A stretch of DNA of 64,000 bases from JBJSXJ01 sp044235425 (GCA_044235425.1 JBIIHW010000005.1:128579-192578); one strand, 5' to 3'. Positions 34,971-44,197 are shown, counted from the stretch's first letter. A program made the numbers and translations. The notes: generated by a model from the sequence alone, not told the origin.

Positions 34971-35310
34971 GGGGTTCAGCTGGTAAGTGGTAAGGCAACG
35001 GGACGAAACCTGCTGCCTAAAGTATCGCATTCTACACGCGCCCAACAAGTAAGTCGAAGCTGAGTAGGCTCTTCCATCAAACTCCTGGGCCGCGACTCAT
35101 CGCCCGCAGCCCGTGATAAATGACCACATCCGGGCAAAGCCTCGAAAAATTCGCTCGACACAAAACCGACAGTTTTAGTAATATCTTCAAGGCTGGCTCG
35201 CCGAATCTTAACAATTGAGGTTTCCAGCGAGCGAACCGTGGATCGTACGAAGGGTAAATGCATCGCGGGCGGATGGATCGTGGGCTGCGTGTGGACCGGG
35301 CGAGGCGATC
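34971..35310. other. 340-bp divergent intergenic region
   Basis: It separates the minus-strand kinase fusion from the plus-strand C39-like peptidase, so it must hold both promoters. Open frames in it have no recognisable product. I see no RNA gene or strong palindrome and no convincing -10/-35 pair. GCTCGC at about 35195 and GCGAGC at about 35228 could form a weak long-loop stem. Confidence 0.5.
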
Positions 35311-36189
35311 ATGAACGATATTTACGGTGGAATGATCGGCTTGCTGCTGATTTCCAGCATGGTCGGAATCCTGCTTGGACGAGCGACAGCGGACGCCACC
35401 AGCCGCACGCGTCGGCTCGGCATGCTGCTGCTCGTTCTCGCCCTGATCCTCTACACCGCCTTTGTTTGGGATCGAGTCTGGTTAACGCAACTGCTGCCCG
35501 TCTCGAATTTGATCGTAGTTGGAAATCTGTTTCCGCTGCTGGCCGCGGCACTTGCCGGGCTGATCTATCACGAATTGCGGGCGGCTGCAACTTGGCGACG
35601 CTGGCTCAACCTCACCGCCCTAGGCTCGATGAGCCTGCTGGCGATGTTCACGCCACTCATCGGTTCCCCGCCGGACTGCGGCAACGCCTGGCTGAATCAG
35701 CAGATTTGTTTACAGACGACTGATCGCACTTGCACACCCGCCTGTGCCGCGACACTTTTGCGACATCACGGGATTAACGCGACCGAACAAGAAATGGCCC
35801 AGCTCTGCCTCACGCGTGGCGGCACCACCTGGCAAGGCCTCTATCGCGGCTTGAAACGCAAGACCGCGCAGTCCGCCTGGGATGTGCGTATCGAGCAAAT
35901 GGATATTCATCAACTCCGACAACTAGGTTCCACGCCCGCCATCTTGCGACTCGGGGGAGCTGGTTTTTTGAGCACGAAAAACGGTTCATTACGACAGCGC
36001 GATGAAATGGAACTGGGACTACGCTCCGGCATCGGTCACTCCGTCATCCTCCTCCGTTTCCTTAACGATCAGTTGATCGAAGTCGCTGATCCGAAGCCAG
36101 GAGTCGGTATCGAAGTCTGGACCGCCGAGGAACTCAGCCGCGTCTGGGATGGTGAAGTGACGCATCTGGTGTCGCGTCGCGGAGCATAA
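35311..36189 (+). CDS. Membrane protein with C39-like cysteine peptidase domain
   Basis: 292 residues from the ATG at 35311, preceded by GAGG at a 5-nt spacing. About four hydrophobic segments lie in the first 120 residues (IGLLLISSMVGILLG, LGMLLLVLALILYTAFVW, LIVVGNLFPLLAAALAGLIY, LGSMSLLAMFTPLIG). The second half is a papain-like C39 fold: a Cys-box CTPACAATLLRHHGI (about residue 140), a His-box GIGHSVILLRF (about 240), and an Asp in VADPKPGVG. C39 peptidases cut leader peptides after Gly-Gly and are normally fused to ABC exporters. Here there is no ATPase, so it is a stand-alone C39-like membrane protein of unknown target. The same fold also occurs as inactive ligand-binding domains, but all three catalytic residue types are present here. 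Confidence 0.75.
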   Translation: MNDIYGGMIGLLLISSMVGILLGRATADATSRTRRLGMLLLVLALILYTAFVWDRVWLTQLLPVSNLIVVGNLFPLLAAALAGLIYHELRAAATWRRWLNLTALGSMSLLAMFTPLIGSPPDCGNAWLNQQICLQTTDRTCTPACAATLLRHHGINATEQEMAQLCLTRGGTTWQGLYRGLKRKTAQSAWDVRIEQMDIHQLRQLGSTPAILRLGGAGFLSTKNGSLRQRDEMELGLRSGIGHSVILLRFLNDQLIEVADPKPGVGIEVWTAEELSRVWDGEVTHLVSRRGA

Positions 36190-36238
36190 TTCTACCAGTC
36201 GCAATAGGCACATCCCGCGAGCGTATCTCGGCGCGCTC

Positions 36239-37552
36239 TCACGCTGTCTCAAACCCGGCCCGCTGCTCCCGCCTCAGCCACTGGTTCGCCTCGGGATCAT
36301 CCTGAAACAGTTCACGATTAGGATCCCATGTCAGCGGACGACCGACGCGCAGAGCGATATTGCCCAGATGACACGTGCTGACCGTGCGATGGGAATCAGC
36401 GACATCCGAGATCGGCTTCTGCCGACTACGCACACAGTCAATGAAATTCCCCATGTGGTTGATGATTGCGTCGAGCTTTCCGGCGCGCGGCGGGCGATCT
36501 CGATTGTCGTGAGCGTAAACGGACCAGTTGTCACGCGGAAGCGGCTTGGTGCCAAGCTGCTCGACCGGTGCACCTGTGATCTTGCCACGGTTAACAAACA
36601 GCCTGCCGGCGTCGCCGGTAAAGAGAATGCCATTCTCTCCTTCGTCGCTTACGTCAAGGGTGACTCCATTGGCGTATTCGTAGCTGACCTGAAAATCAAC
36701 TGGCACGTTGTATCCATTGGGGTTAGACGGAAATTTCGCTGTCCCATGCACGCGTATGGGCCAGGAATTGATCGCCCACTGAGCGATATCCAGATGATGC
36801 GCGCCCCAATCGGTAAGCTGTCCCCCCGAGTACTCGTACCACCAGCGAAATGTGTAGTGACACCGTTCTTCGACGTACGGTACGTCCGGTGTCTGGCCCT
36901 GCCAGAGGTTCCAATTGAGATGACGAGGAGCTGTTGAGGGAGTGAACGATTTGCTTTGCTCATTCTTACCCAGCACGACCGCTACTCGCTGAAGTTTTCC
37001 AACACGACCGCCCCGCACCATCTCGACGGCTTGCCGAAATCGATCATCGCTGCGCTGCCAAGATCCCACCTGAACAACTTTTCCCGTTTCCTGGACCACG
37101 CGTATCAGCTGCTGCCCTTCGTGGATGGTGAGTGTCAGCGGCTTTTCACAATAGACATCCTTGCCCGCTCGACAAGCGTCGATCACCATTTTCGTATGCC
37201 AGTGATCGGGCGTACCAATCGTGACCAGATCGACATCCTTTCGAGCTAGAAGATCACGGTAGTCTTCACAGGCAAATGGTGTGCTTCCGAAAGCGGCTTT
37301 CGCCTGATCGCGCACATGACGATCAACATCGCACACGGCCACGATGTCACCGTAGAGCTGTGCTTTGTGAGCCAAAACACTTCCTTGATAGCGAAGACCG
37401 ATCGCTCCGAATCGCGGACGATCGTTCGCCAAGCGACTGGCGTGAACCGAGATCCCAGAATGCACACCACCAAAAATACCCGCCGCGACCAGCATACTCG
37501 TGCGCAGCATGTCACGCCGCGAATCACCTAGCCTTTTTCTTTTTTCCATCAT
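36239..37552 (-). CDS. Gfo/Idh/MocA-family oxidoreductase, Tat-exported
   Basis: 437 residues from the first of two adjacent ATG codons (37552, 37549); the frame is open further upstream but that part overlaps the sulfatase. A twin-arginine signal is visible (SRRDMLRTSMLVAAGIFGG, about 10-28). The Rossmann fold starts RFGAIGLRYQGS with VAVCDVD, and the catalytic EKP is in VYCEKPLTLTIHEG (about 136-138). The C-terminal half has the WWYEYSGGQLTDWGAHHLDIAQWA block typical of planctomycete exported members. Such enzymes oxidise or isomerise sugars with bound NAD(P). The start lies 29 bp inside the end of the preceding sulfatase gene, indicating translational coupling, and makes this the last gene of the sigma-led operon. 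Confidence 0.9.
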   Translation of the reverse strand: MMEKRKRLGDSRRDMLRTSMLVAAGIFGGVHSGISVHASRLANDRPRFGAIGLRYQGSVLAHKAQLYGDIVAVCDVDRHVRDQAKAAFGSTPFACEDYRDLLARKDVDLVTIGTPDHWHTKMVIDACRAGKDVYCEKPLTLTIHEGQQLIRVVQETGKVVQVGSWQRSDDRFRQAVEMVRGGRVGKLQRVAVVLGKNEQSKSFTPSTAPRHLNWNLWQGQTPDVPYVEERCHYTFRWWYEYSGGQLTDWGAHHLDIAQWAINSWPIRVHGTAKFPSNPNGYNVPVDFQVSYEYANGVTLDVSDEGENGILFTGDAGRLFVNRGKITGAPVEQLGTKPLPRDNWSVYAHDNRDRPPRAGKLDAIINHMGNFIDCVRSRQKPISDVADSHRTVSTCHLGNIALRVGRPLTWDPNRELFQDDPEANQWLRREQRAGFETA

Positions 37553-38987
37553 TGGGACGATTGGCTCCACCTGGGTTTTGACCGCGAGGTCGACTGGCCT
37601 GGGCGTCGTAAGCGGGATTTTCTTTTGTGGGAATCGCAGCACCGGTCTTCCGCTGCCACTCACGTAGCGTCCGCTGCAGAGCCGCCGCACGTGCAGGCAT
37701 CAACTTCGCTAGATTCTTGCGTTCCTCCGGATCCGATTGCAAGTCATAGAGCTCCAGATAACCACCCTCTTCGAAGAATTCGATCAGTTTCCAGTTACCT
37801 TCACGCACCGCACTGGATGGCCCGGTTTTGCCCACGTAACAGGGAAAGTGCCAAAACAATCGCTCGCGCCCCAGATCATCTGCACCGTGCAAAATCGGTA
37901 CCAGGCTGACACCGTCCAGGATCTGCTGTGGCGGTGCGGGCAGTCGCGCCAATTCGAGAATCGTCGGATACAAGTCTATGCTGGAAACGGGAACGTTGCT
38001 GACCTTTCCCGACGGCTTTACACCGGGCCCACTAATCGCCAGCGGTACGCGGATCCCTCCCTCATACAGCTGACCTTTACTGCCGTTCAACGGCGCCGTG
38101 AACTGCGCCGTGCCGCCGTTGTCCGATGTGAATACGACCACCGTGTTGTCAGTCAGTTTCCAGCGATCAAGCGCCTCCATGATTCGACCAACATTCTGAT
38201 CGACCGCCGTAATGGTCGCCGCATACGCCGAATCATCGCCACGCTCCGGCCGCTCACTCGCCCCCCGTTTCCTCTCATACTTCTCTCGCAACTCGGCTTT
38301 GGGTTCCCACGGTGCATGAACCGCATGATCCGCTAAATAAACAAAAAACGGTCGCTCTCGATTTTGTTCCATGAAAGCCAGTACTTCATCGGTGAGTCGA
38401 TCACTCAGGTATTTTCCTTGCTTGTCAAAATAAGCATCCTTGCCAAAACCTATCGTTTCAGGAAAAACCACTTTTCGGAATCCTTGCCCTCCCGGTGTAA
38501 CCGGTCCAGTCCGCCCACGACCCAAATTCCACATTCCAAAAAATCCTGTGTTATACCCACTGGCCTGCAGCGATTCGGCCAGCGTCACGACCTCTGTCGA
38601 CAGCTCAGATTTACTTTCAGCGCCCAGCATTTTGTGCCATGGGGAGCCATTGGGTTGCCGTGGATCAACCACCGTATAGATACCATGTCGAGGTGTGTAT
38701 TGACCGGAAAGCAGACAAGCTCGCGTGGGCGCACAATTGGGAGCACTCGCATAGGCCTGTTGAAACACACAGCCTCGTTTTGCCAGCCGATCGATATGGG
38801 GTGTCTCAACGAACTGATTCCCCATGAATCCCACATCGCGCCACCCCATATCGTCCATCAAGATGACAATAAAATTTGGAGGCCGCTCAACTTCGGCTGT
38901 CACTGACTGGACCGTTCCACCCAGCGCACTCAGCATGGCTGATATAAGTACCAGTAAGGCCATTGTCGGTTGCCACTGTCGCGTCAC
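37524..38987 (-). CDS. Secreted type I sulfatase with a degenerate second signature
   Basis: About 487 residues from a GTG at 38987, chosen because a perfect AAAGGAG lies 8 nt upstream; an in-frame ATG at 39005 has no such site. The signal segment is MALLVLISAMLSALGGTVQS. The metal site FIVILMDDMGWRD and the formylglycine signature NCAPTRACLLSG are intact. However the second signature, normally GKWHLG, reads GMWNLG: the Lys and His that contact the sulfate are Met and Asn. Other catalytic positions (DHAVHAPWEPK, FTSDNGGTAQF, GSKGQLYEGGIRVP) are kept. The C-terminus is Lys-rich (NDGKKKKAR). It follows the YHYH gene by 28 bp (measured from that gene's distal stop) and overlaps the oxidoreductase gene. 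Activity is doubtful or altered. Confidence 0.85.
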   Translation of the reverse strand: MTRQWQPTMALLVLISAMLSALGGTVQSVTAEVERPPNFIVILMDDMGWRDVGFMGNQFVETPHIDRLAKRGCVFQQAYASAPNCAPTRACLLSGQYTPRHGIYTVVDPRQPNGSPWHKMLGAESKSELSTEVVTLAESLQASGYNTGFFGMWNLGRGRTGPVTPGGQGFRKVVFPETIGFGKDAYFDKQGKYLSDRLTDEVLAFMEQNRERPFFVYLADHAVHAPWEPKAELREKYERKRGASERPERGDDSAYAATITAVDQNVGRIMEALDRWKLTDNTVVVFTSDNGGTAQFTAPLNGSKGQLYEGGIRVPLAISGPGVKPSGKVSNVPVSSIDLYPTILELARLPAPPQQILDGVSLVPILHGADDLGRERLFWHFPCYVGKTGPSSAVREGNWKLIEFFEEGGYLELYDLQSDPEERKNLAKLMPARAAALQRTLREWQRKTGAAIPTKENPAYDAQASRPRGQNPGGANRPNDGKKKKAR

Positions 38988-38995
38988 CGTTATCA

Positions 38996-39002
38996 CTCCT
39001 TT
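38996..39002 (-). promoter_or_regulatory. Shine-Dalgarno AAAGGAG pointing to a GTG start
   Basis: On the minus strand AAAGGAG (39002 to 38996) is followed after 8 nt by GTG at 38987. The upstream ATG at 39005 would place this sequence inside the coding region. Confidence 0.55.
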
Positions 39003-39033
39003 CATAGGAACTCAACGCCCTCTTACCTATCCG

Positions 39034-40722
39034 CTATTTCCGCTCGTGCTTGAAGGTGAGCGTGCCTTCTGCGAGCGTGAGTTCCTTAATCGCGGTCAAG
39101 AGATTCGCCCGTGTAGCTTGATCTTTCGTCAGCATGGGTTCCCGAGATAATGCATAGACCGTCAGATGGTATTCCTTGGCGCCTGGCCCTTTGCTGCACA
39201 TCGGGTCATAGGTCGACTTGCGTTTATCATTGAGTCCTACACTGCCTTTCGGCGCCTAATTGGCTCTCCACCCAGTCACGTGAGCGGGAATGTTGTAGAC
39301 GAGCCAATAGGATTTTTCTTGATCGGGTGCCGTGTGCCAGAGACTGACGGCAAGACACTTTGTACCGGCGGGCACATCGCTCCAGGTAACCGCTGGCGAC
39401 TGCCCGTCGCCATCGCATGTGCACGCGATAGAGATGAAACCCTGTTGATCCACAGAGTTACTACTGACCTGCAATTTGGCCTTCACATTAGTCGCGGGCT
39501 TTGAGAACGTGGAGCCCGACTCGAGCTTCGGCTGTTCGCGTGGCAGTCCCTTACCCTTCCCATTCTGTGGCGGGCTCTGACCTGGTTCGTCGCGTGGCCC
39601 TCCCTTCCCCTTGCCATCCCGTGGTACGCCCTGGCCTGCCTCACCACCTCCACCCGGCCCACGGCGGCGCAGTGTGTACGTCTCTTCCGACTTCTTACCA
39701 CTGGTATCCACAAACTTGAATTTCACCGAGCCATCGTTGATCAAGGTGTAGCTGACCGTACCGGACTTCCCCTGTACGTCGTACGTCAAACGATAACTAC
39801 CTGGTTTGACTTCGGTAAACGCGATGATTCTCGCACCGCGTAGCTGGGTCAAAGCCGGTCGTACTCCATTGGCCCGCGGCTGAGGATCAACCTGCCCGTC
39901 GCGCTCCACCACCTCGCCAAAGAAACCACCATTCATATAGGGATATGTTTTAGTGGCGTGATAATGATAATTACCCGCTCTATCTTTGTGTCCATTGAGC
40001 CAGTCGAGCGGTCCGCAGTTGGCACATTTATCATCGACATATCCGTAAATGGGATAACCATCTAATGCATAAGCGATTGGTTGATCGTGCCCAGCCATTT
40101 TCTGTAGATGAAGGGGCGGCAAATGGTAGTGGTAGTCATCCGCTCGACCGCAGTGACCGCCAAATTCGTCGAGCTCCCCGACCAAAAATGCATCGTCACC
40201 GCGATTATTGAGTGGATTGAAAATCGGCACTCCATTAATCGCTAGTGCGATCGCTCCGCGCAGGAAATGATTCTTGGCGGAGATCGGTTCACGCGCTGGC
40301 ACTGGGTGCAACGGAAGTCGCCAGGCATTCTCGCCAATGTACCTCTGAGGTAGCGGTACCTGCTGCTGCCATGCACGTATGCCGACCATCAGCGGATGAT
40401 CAGGAATTCCGTTCGAGCCGACATACAAATAATCTTGATCCCACTTGAGTTGCAGGCTCTTTTCGAAGGGGCTGAAATGCTGTACCTGCAGCGGCTTCGT
40501 TGCATCCACGGCTTCTTTTTCCGGCACTGCGTCGCGACTGATCGCCATGGTTCGGTGGGGCACTTTCTGATTTGCCTCTGCATTGAGCGACTGACTGATG
40601 CGATTTGCCTGGGTCGCACTTACCCTGCTTGGACCATGTCCGCCTGGATGCGCGCATGCGTTGCGGCTGAACAGCAGGCCCGCGATTCCGAGAAACAGAG
40701 CCCTTAATTGCTGCTTCTTCAT
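39034..40722 (-). pseudogene. Secreted YHYH-domain / PEBP-like protein interrupted by an in-frame TAG at 39256-39258
   Basis: The first 488 codons encode a signal peptide (ALFLGIAGLLFSRNACA), a Cu/His-rich YHYH domain (DDYHYHLPP at about 196-203; GNYHYHATK at about 251-258), a GKGK/Pro-rich linker (about 355-400) and the start of a YbhB-type PEBP domain (SPAVTWSDVPAGTKCLAVSL, YWLVYNIPAHVTGW). Translation then meets TAG. Without any frame change the next 73 codons complete the PEBP fold (APKGSVGLNDKRKSTYDP, MCSKGPGAKEYHLTVYALS, LLTAIKELTLAEGTL) and end at TAG 39034. A single base change such as CAG to TAG would explain it. It could be a nonsense mutation, a sequencing error, or stop readthrough. 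It begins 8 bp after the upstream sulfatase and ends 28 bp before the next. Confidence 0.82.
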
Positions 40723-40730
40723 GAGGATTC

Positions 40731-42149
40731 CTATTCCTTCCTTTTTCTGTCGCCGCGTTTTCCGGAACGATCATCGCCACCAGTAAAGTTCGGGTTTCGT
40801 GTGGGTAACTGAGCTTTTACTGAGGTCAAATACCTATCCAGTCGCTCTCGCAACTGCCTCGCTTCAGCCATCCGAGTTTTGGATAGATCATTGCGCTCAC
40901 CAATGTCCGCACTGAGATCAAACAGCAAATCGCGATCATCTTCATAGAAATGCAGGAGCTTGAAATTCCCTAGAAAGATTGCCGAGTGTGGTGTGTCGCC
41001 TTGATAGTGCGGAAAATGAAAGACGAGTTCTTCACGGGGCCGACGGACGTTTCCCTGGCCCTGATTCTTTAATAGCGTCGTGATACTGCCACCCTCAATT
41101 CCCGTCGGCAGCTGCTTCGCATCAATGCCCGCCCATTCACAAAATGACGGAAACAGGTCATATCCCACCACACGCGAGTGACACCAGGAATTCGCCTGTA
41201 CGTCGGGCCCACGAATAATCATGGGCACGCGAATTCCCCCCTCCCACACGCCACCTTTCCCGCCATTGAGCACTCGTCGACCTCCGCCGCCGCCCGCTCC
41301 ATTATCGGACATGTAAATCACATAGGTCTTGCCCGCCAATCCCAATTGATCGATCGACTGTAAAACCTGGCCGACGCCGGCATCAAGGTCCTCGGTAATT
41401 GCCGCGATCGAGATCTGCTTGGAATTATCACCACGCATCAGCTGCTGATATTTCGCAAGTGTTGCAGAATTTGCATTTTGTGAGGCATGTAAAGCATTCC
41501 AGGAGAGCTGGATGAAGAACGGCTTCTTTTGTGCGACACTCTTTTTCATAAAGCCCGCCGCTCGTTCCGCCATACCGAAAATATCAACGGGATTGGGCTC
41601 TTTGAATTTGAACGCTTGTTCGTTACCTCTATCGCCATCTGACTCATCGTAACCATGACGCTCGGGACCACCGCCACTGATATGCCACTTGCCATAATGA
41701 GCCGTCGCATAGCCAGCTTGACGCAGCAGTTCAGCAATCGTCACTTCCTGATCGGCGATGCGTTTAATCAGCTGCGGCTCGATTAATTTGTGCCCAGTCT
41801 CAGCGGGAGCTGCTTTGGTCCAATGAAGCTGTGCGGGGCTTTTACCTGTTTGCAAGCTAATGCGAGTGGGGGAGCAGACGGACGCTGGAGCATACGCAGC
41901 CGAAAAACGCATCCCCTGCGCTGCCAGCTTTTCCAGGTTGGGTGTGTGGTAATACTCCCCCCGGGATCCCTTAATCTCTGGATGCATCGGCACCGATAGA
42001 CCAGCCCAACCTTGATCATCTGCGAGCATCAAAATGATATTAGGACGCTCGTCGGCTGCCGCCACGTCCATGAAAACCCAACCCAACCGCCAGCCTAGAA
42101 ATACTGTCACACAGAGTATCAGCCGACATACCACGATTTTGATTTTCAT
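40731..42149 (-). CDS. Secreted type I sulfatase
   Basis: 472 residues from the ATG at 42149; an in-frame TTG at 42167 is possible. The signal segment is IVVCRLILCVTVFLGWRLGWVF. Metal site NIILMLADDQGWAGLS; formylglycine signature VCSPTRISLQTG (Cys at about 92); second signature GKWHISGGG intact; YMSDNGAGGGGGRRVLNGGKG and WEGGIRVPMIIRGP follow. The C-terminus is basic (DRSGKRGDRKRKE). It lies 92 bp after the small secreted-protein gene and 8 bp before the YHYH gene. All signature residues are present, in contrast to the second sulfatase of this operon. Confidence 0.92.
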   Translation of the reverse strand: MKIKIVVCRLILCVTVFLGWRLGWVFMDVAAADERPNIILMLADDQGWAGLSVPMHPEIKGSRGEYYHTPNLEKLAAQGMRFSAAYAPASVCSPTRISLQTGKSPAQLHWTKAAPAETGHKLIEPQLIKRIADQEVTIAELLRQAGYATAHYGKWHISGGGPERHGYDESDGDRGNEQAFKFKEPNPVDIFGMAERAAGFMKKSVAQKKPFFIQLSWNALHASQNANSATLAKYQQLMRGDNSKQISIAAITEDLDAGVGQVLQSIDQLGLAGKTYVIYMSDNGAGGGGGRRVLNGGKGGVWEGGIRVPMIIRGPDVQANSWCHSRVVGYDLFPSFCEWAGIDAKQLPTGIEGGSITTLLKNQGQGNVRRPREELVFHFPHYQGDTPHSAIFLGNFKLLHFYEDDRDLLFDLSADIGERNDLSKTRMAEARQLRERLDRYLTSVKAQLPTRNPNFTGGDDRSGKRGDRKRKE

Positions 42150-42241
42150 GTCTATCTCACGGCCCAACCATTTTTGCTAACGAATGCATTGCGCCACGAC
42201 CGTCATGCCTCGTGTCACTCCGCACCGAATCCGCTGATTTC

Positions 42242-42988
42242 TTAACGCTTCGGCTGCTTCCCACCTGGAACTGGCTTAGAGTGCGAGTCGGGGACGAGGT
42301 TATTCAAGTTCGTAAAATCAGGACGCACCTTGCCGTCGGGTGCTGCTGGGACAACGTGCCGAAAGAGAACGGTATTGTCGAGCTCGATGTCATCTGTCCA
42401 GATGAACTTGGCCCCAGAAAAATCGTGTTCGTGGAATGGCTTCTTGGGACTGACTTGCTCTTCGGTGTATTCCGTAGCTGCTTGCCAATCGCGATCGTCG
42501 AAATCGACTGCGAACCAGTTCTCAGGAACAGGCAGGTTTTCCACGCGAGGTTTTTTTGTGTCGCGATCGAGTGGCCCCCAGGAAAACTTCTTCGCCTTCC
42601 ACGATTTGCTGGTTACGGTTCCATCGCTGAATTTCAGGATGAATCCGCCATCGCCAATATTGGTGTTCGCATACTCCATACCTGTCTTGGGGTCAGCATT
42701 GTCCCTTGCCATGACTGCAATCGTCATCGGATAGGAAGGCAGAGCGTCGACTGAGATCACGTTATGGGGAATGAATTTGATCGAGTCGACAGCGACTAGT
42801 TCGCCGTTGATATATAAGCTGAACCAATTGTCGGCATAAACATTGGCTTTAATTGTGTCAGACATTTGTGGCTTGCGAATTCGGCCGCCACTCTTACCTG
42901 CTGGCTTTTCCTCCGGACGCTGAGCCCAGGCCCAAATTCCAATCGTGCTCAGTGCCATTAACAACATACCCATAATGAATCGCTTCAT
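42242..42988 (-). CDS. Secreted beta-rich protein of unknown function, galactose-binding-like
   Basis: 248 residues with a signal peptide (GMLLMALSTIGIWAWAQ). The mature part has DNWFSLYINGELVAVD and DRDWQAATEY segments that recall jelly-roll, galactose-binding-like domains found on glycoside hydrolases; the likeness is weak and I do not assign a family. Proteins of this sort seem to accompany YHYH genes, as here. The start codon is only 3 bp after the stop of the anti-sigma-like gene, and its GGAGGA ribosome-binding site lies inside that gene's last codons, so translation is probably coupled. It may bind the polysaccharide that the neighbouring sulfatases act on (inference). Confidence 0.7.
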   Translation of the reverse strand: MKRFIMGMLLMALSTIGIWAWAQRPEEKPAGKSGGRIRKPQMSDTIKANVYADNWFSLYINGELVAVDSIKFIPHNVISVDALPSYPMTIAVMARDNADPKTGMEYANTNIGDGGFILKFSDGTVTSKSWKAKKFSWGPLDRDTKKPRVENLPVPENWFAVDFDDRDWQAATEYTEEQVSPKKPFHEHDFSGAKFIWTDDIELDNTVLFRHVVPAAPDGKVRPDFTNLNNLVPDSHSKPVPGGKQPKR

Positions 42989-42991
42989 ACT

Positions 42992-44197
42992 CTATTCCTC
43001 CAGTTCAACCACGCGGTCGCTGCTGTGATGCGAAAAGTGCTGGTAATGGGTTGCGCCTAGATCCCGCGTTGCGATGAGCGTCATCCGCAACGTCAACTGC
43101 TCGGGGCCATACGGCATCCCGATAAATCGCAACTGACGTATTTCACCCGTATTCGCACCATAAAGGATTTCAACTCGTCGTGGTCCGCGAAACTTTGGCT
43201 TTCGATTTGCTATTAAAAGACGACAAGACTCCTTAGCCGAATCCATCGCTACCTCGGACCAGCTGGCATCAATGGGGGAGGCGGAAATCTCATAAGCGCC
43301 GGAGAGCTGCTCCAATCCATCGCGCAGATTGCTAAGTGACATCCGCTGCTCATGACCGGGGACATCATGATTGAATGTTGACCAGTCACGACTCACCCGC
43401 ACCGGTCCGTCGGGACGCACCGCCCAACTCGTCTGCCCATCACTTCCTGTGATAAATAATTCACCACTTGGGAGAATGCGTTTGAGCACGAATTGATTTG
43501 CGCCACGAACATCAATCGTCGCTTGATCGATCGAAGGCTTGGGAGGCCGAGCGGATTTTAGAGACGATGATCCCCGCTGAATGTTGGCGGGATTTCCAGA
43601 CTGCACTTGTGGCGAATCAGTTCGTGCCCCAATCCCGTCGCGTGGCACTCGTCGAGACTCCTCGACCACGATCAGAAATGTGCGGTCGATCGAATGAGAA
43701 TGTTGAGTGATGATGCGATGCAGTTCCACAGCAGCAGCCGAGGCTTTCCCCCCGGTCAGCGATTGCCAGGGCAGTATCATTAATGCAATCAAGGCGGTCA
43801 GAACGGCAACGAGCAGCAGCGTGTCGCGACGACTCCAGATTCGCGTTGTCAGAGTTGGCAATTGCGAATCAGACGAAGCCTGCGTTATTGCGGTTAAGGG
43901 GGACGAATCCTGCAGGGCGGGCCGACGCAACTGATTTGCCAACTGATCATGAAGTCGCGCGAGTGCGACAAATTCACGCGCCACGTGAGGATCGGTCTGC
44001 AAAAAACTCTGCAACTGCTCGTGCTGCTCACTTGTCAAACCATCATCCCAATAGGACTGGATAAGTGGCATCCAAGCGTCCGAGTGAGTCGGTGGAGTAT
44101 CGGAGGGTGGCGTGTCGGAGGGTCGCGTGTCGGAGATTGGCGTGTCGGAGGGTGGTGTGTCGGAGGGTGGTGTGTCGGAGGGTGGTGGCGGCGTCAT
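42992..44197 (-). CDS. Membrane-anchored anti-sigma/FecR-like regulator
   Basis: 401 residues. The N-terminus is a PPSDT repeat run (six units). It is followed by an anti-sigma-like helical segment (MPLIQSYWDDGLTSEQHEQL, then DPHVAREFVALARLHDQLANQL), typical of planctomycete ECF partner proteins. One transmembrane helix (TLLLVAVLTALIALMILPW, about 125-143) leads to a roughly 255-residue outer domain of unknown fold. ATG overlaps the sigma-factor stop in an ATGA (44194-44197), the classic arrangement for a sigma/anti-sigma pair. The likely job is to hold the sigma factor until the outer domain senses a signal. Confidence 0.8.
   Translation of the reverse strand: MTPPPPSDTPPSDTPPSDTPISDTRPSDTPPSDTPPTHSDAWMPLIQSYWDDGLTSEQHEQLQSFLQTDPHVAREFVALARLHDQLANQLRRPALQDSSPLTAITQASSDSQLPTLTTRIWSRRDTLLLVAVLTALIALMILPWQSLTGGKASAAAVELHRIITQHSHSIDRTFLIVVEESRRVPRDGIGARTDSPQVQSGNPANIQRGSSSLKSARPPKPSIDQATIDVRGANQFVLKRILPSGELFITGSDGQTSWAVRPDGPVRVSRDWSTFNHDVPGHEQRMSLSNLRDGLEQLSGAYEISASPIDASWSEVAMDSAKESCRLLIANRKPKFRGPRRVEILYGANTGEIRQLRFIGMPYGPEQLTLRMTLIATRDLGATHYQHFSHHSSDRVVELEE
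44096..44185 (-). repeat. 15-bp tandem repeat, six units, encoding PPSDT
   Basis: The units encode PPSDT three times, then PISDT, RPSDT and PPSDT. On the plus strand they read as tcggagggtggtgtg-type 15-mers. It forms a flexible N-terminal tail in the cytoplasmic part of the anti-sigma-like protein. Confidence 0.85.

Noticed and set aside
39030..39260. A frameshift as the cause of the broken YHYH-PEBP gene
   Set aside because: The distal PEBP sequence is in the same frame as the proximal part (222 bp between stop codons, divisible by three), so a nonsense codon, not an indel, explains it.
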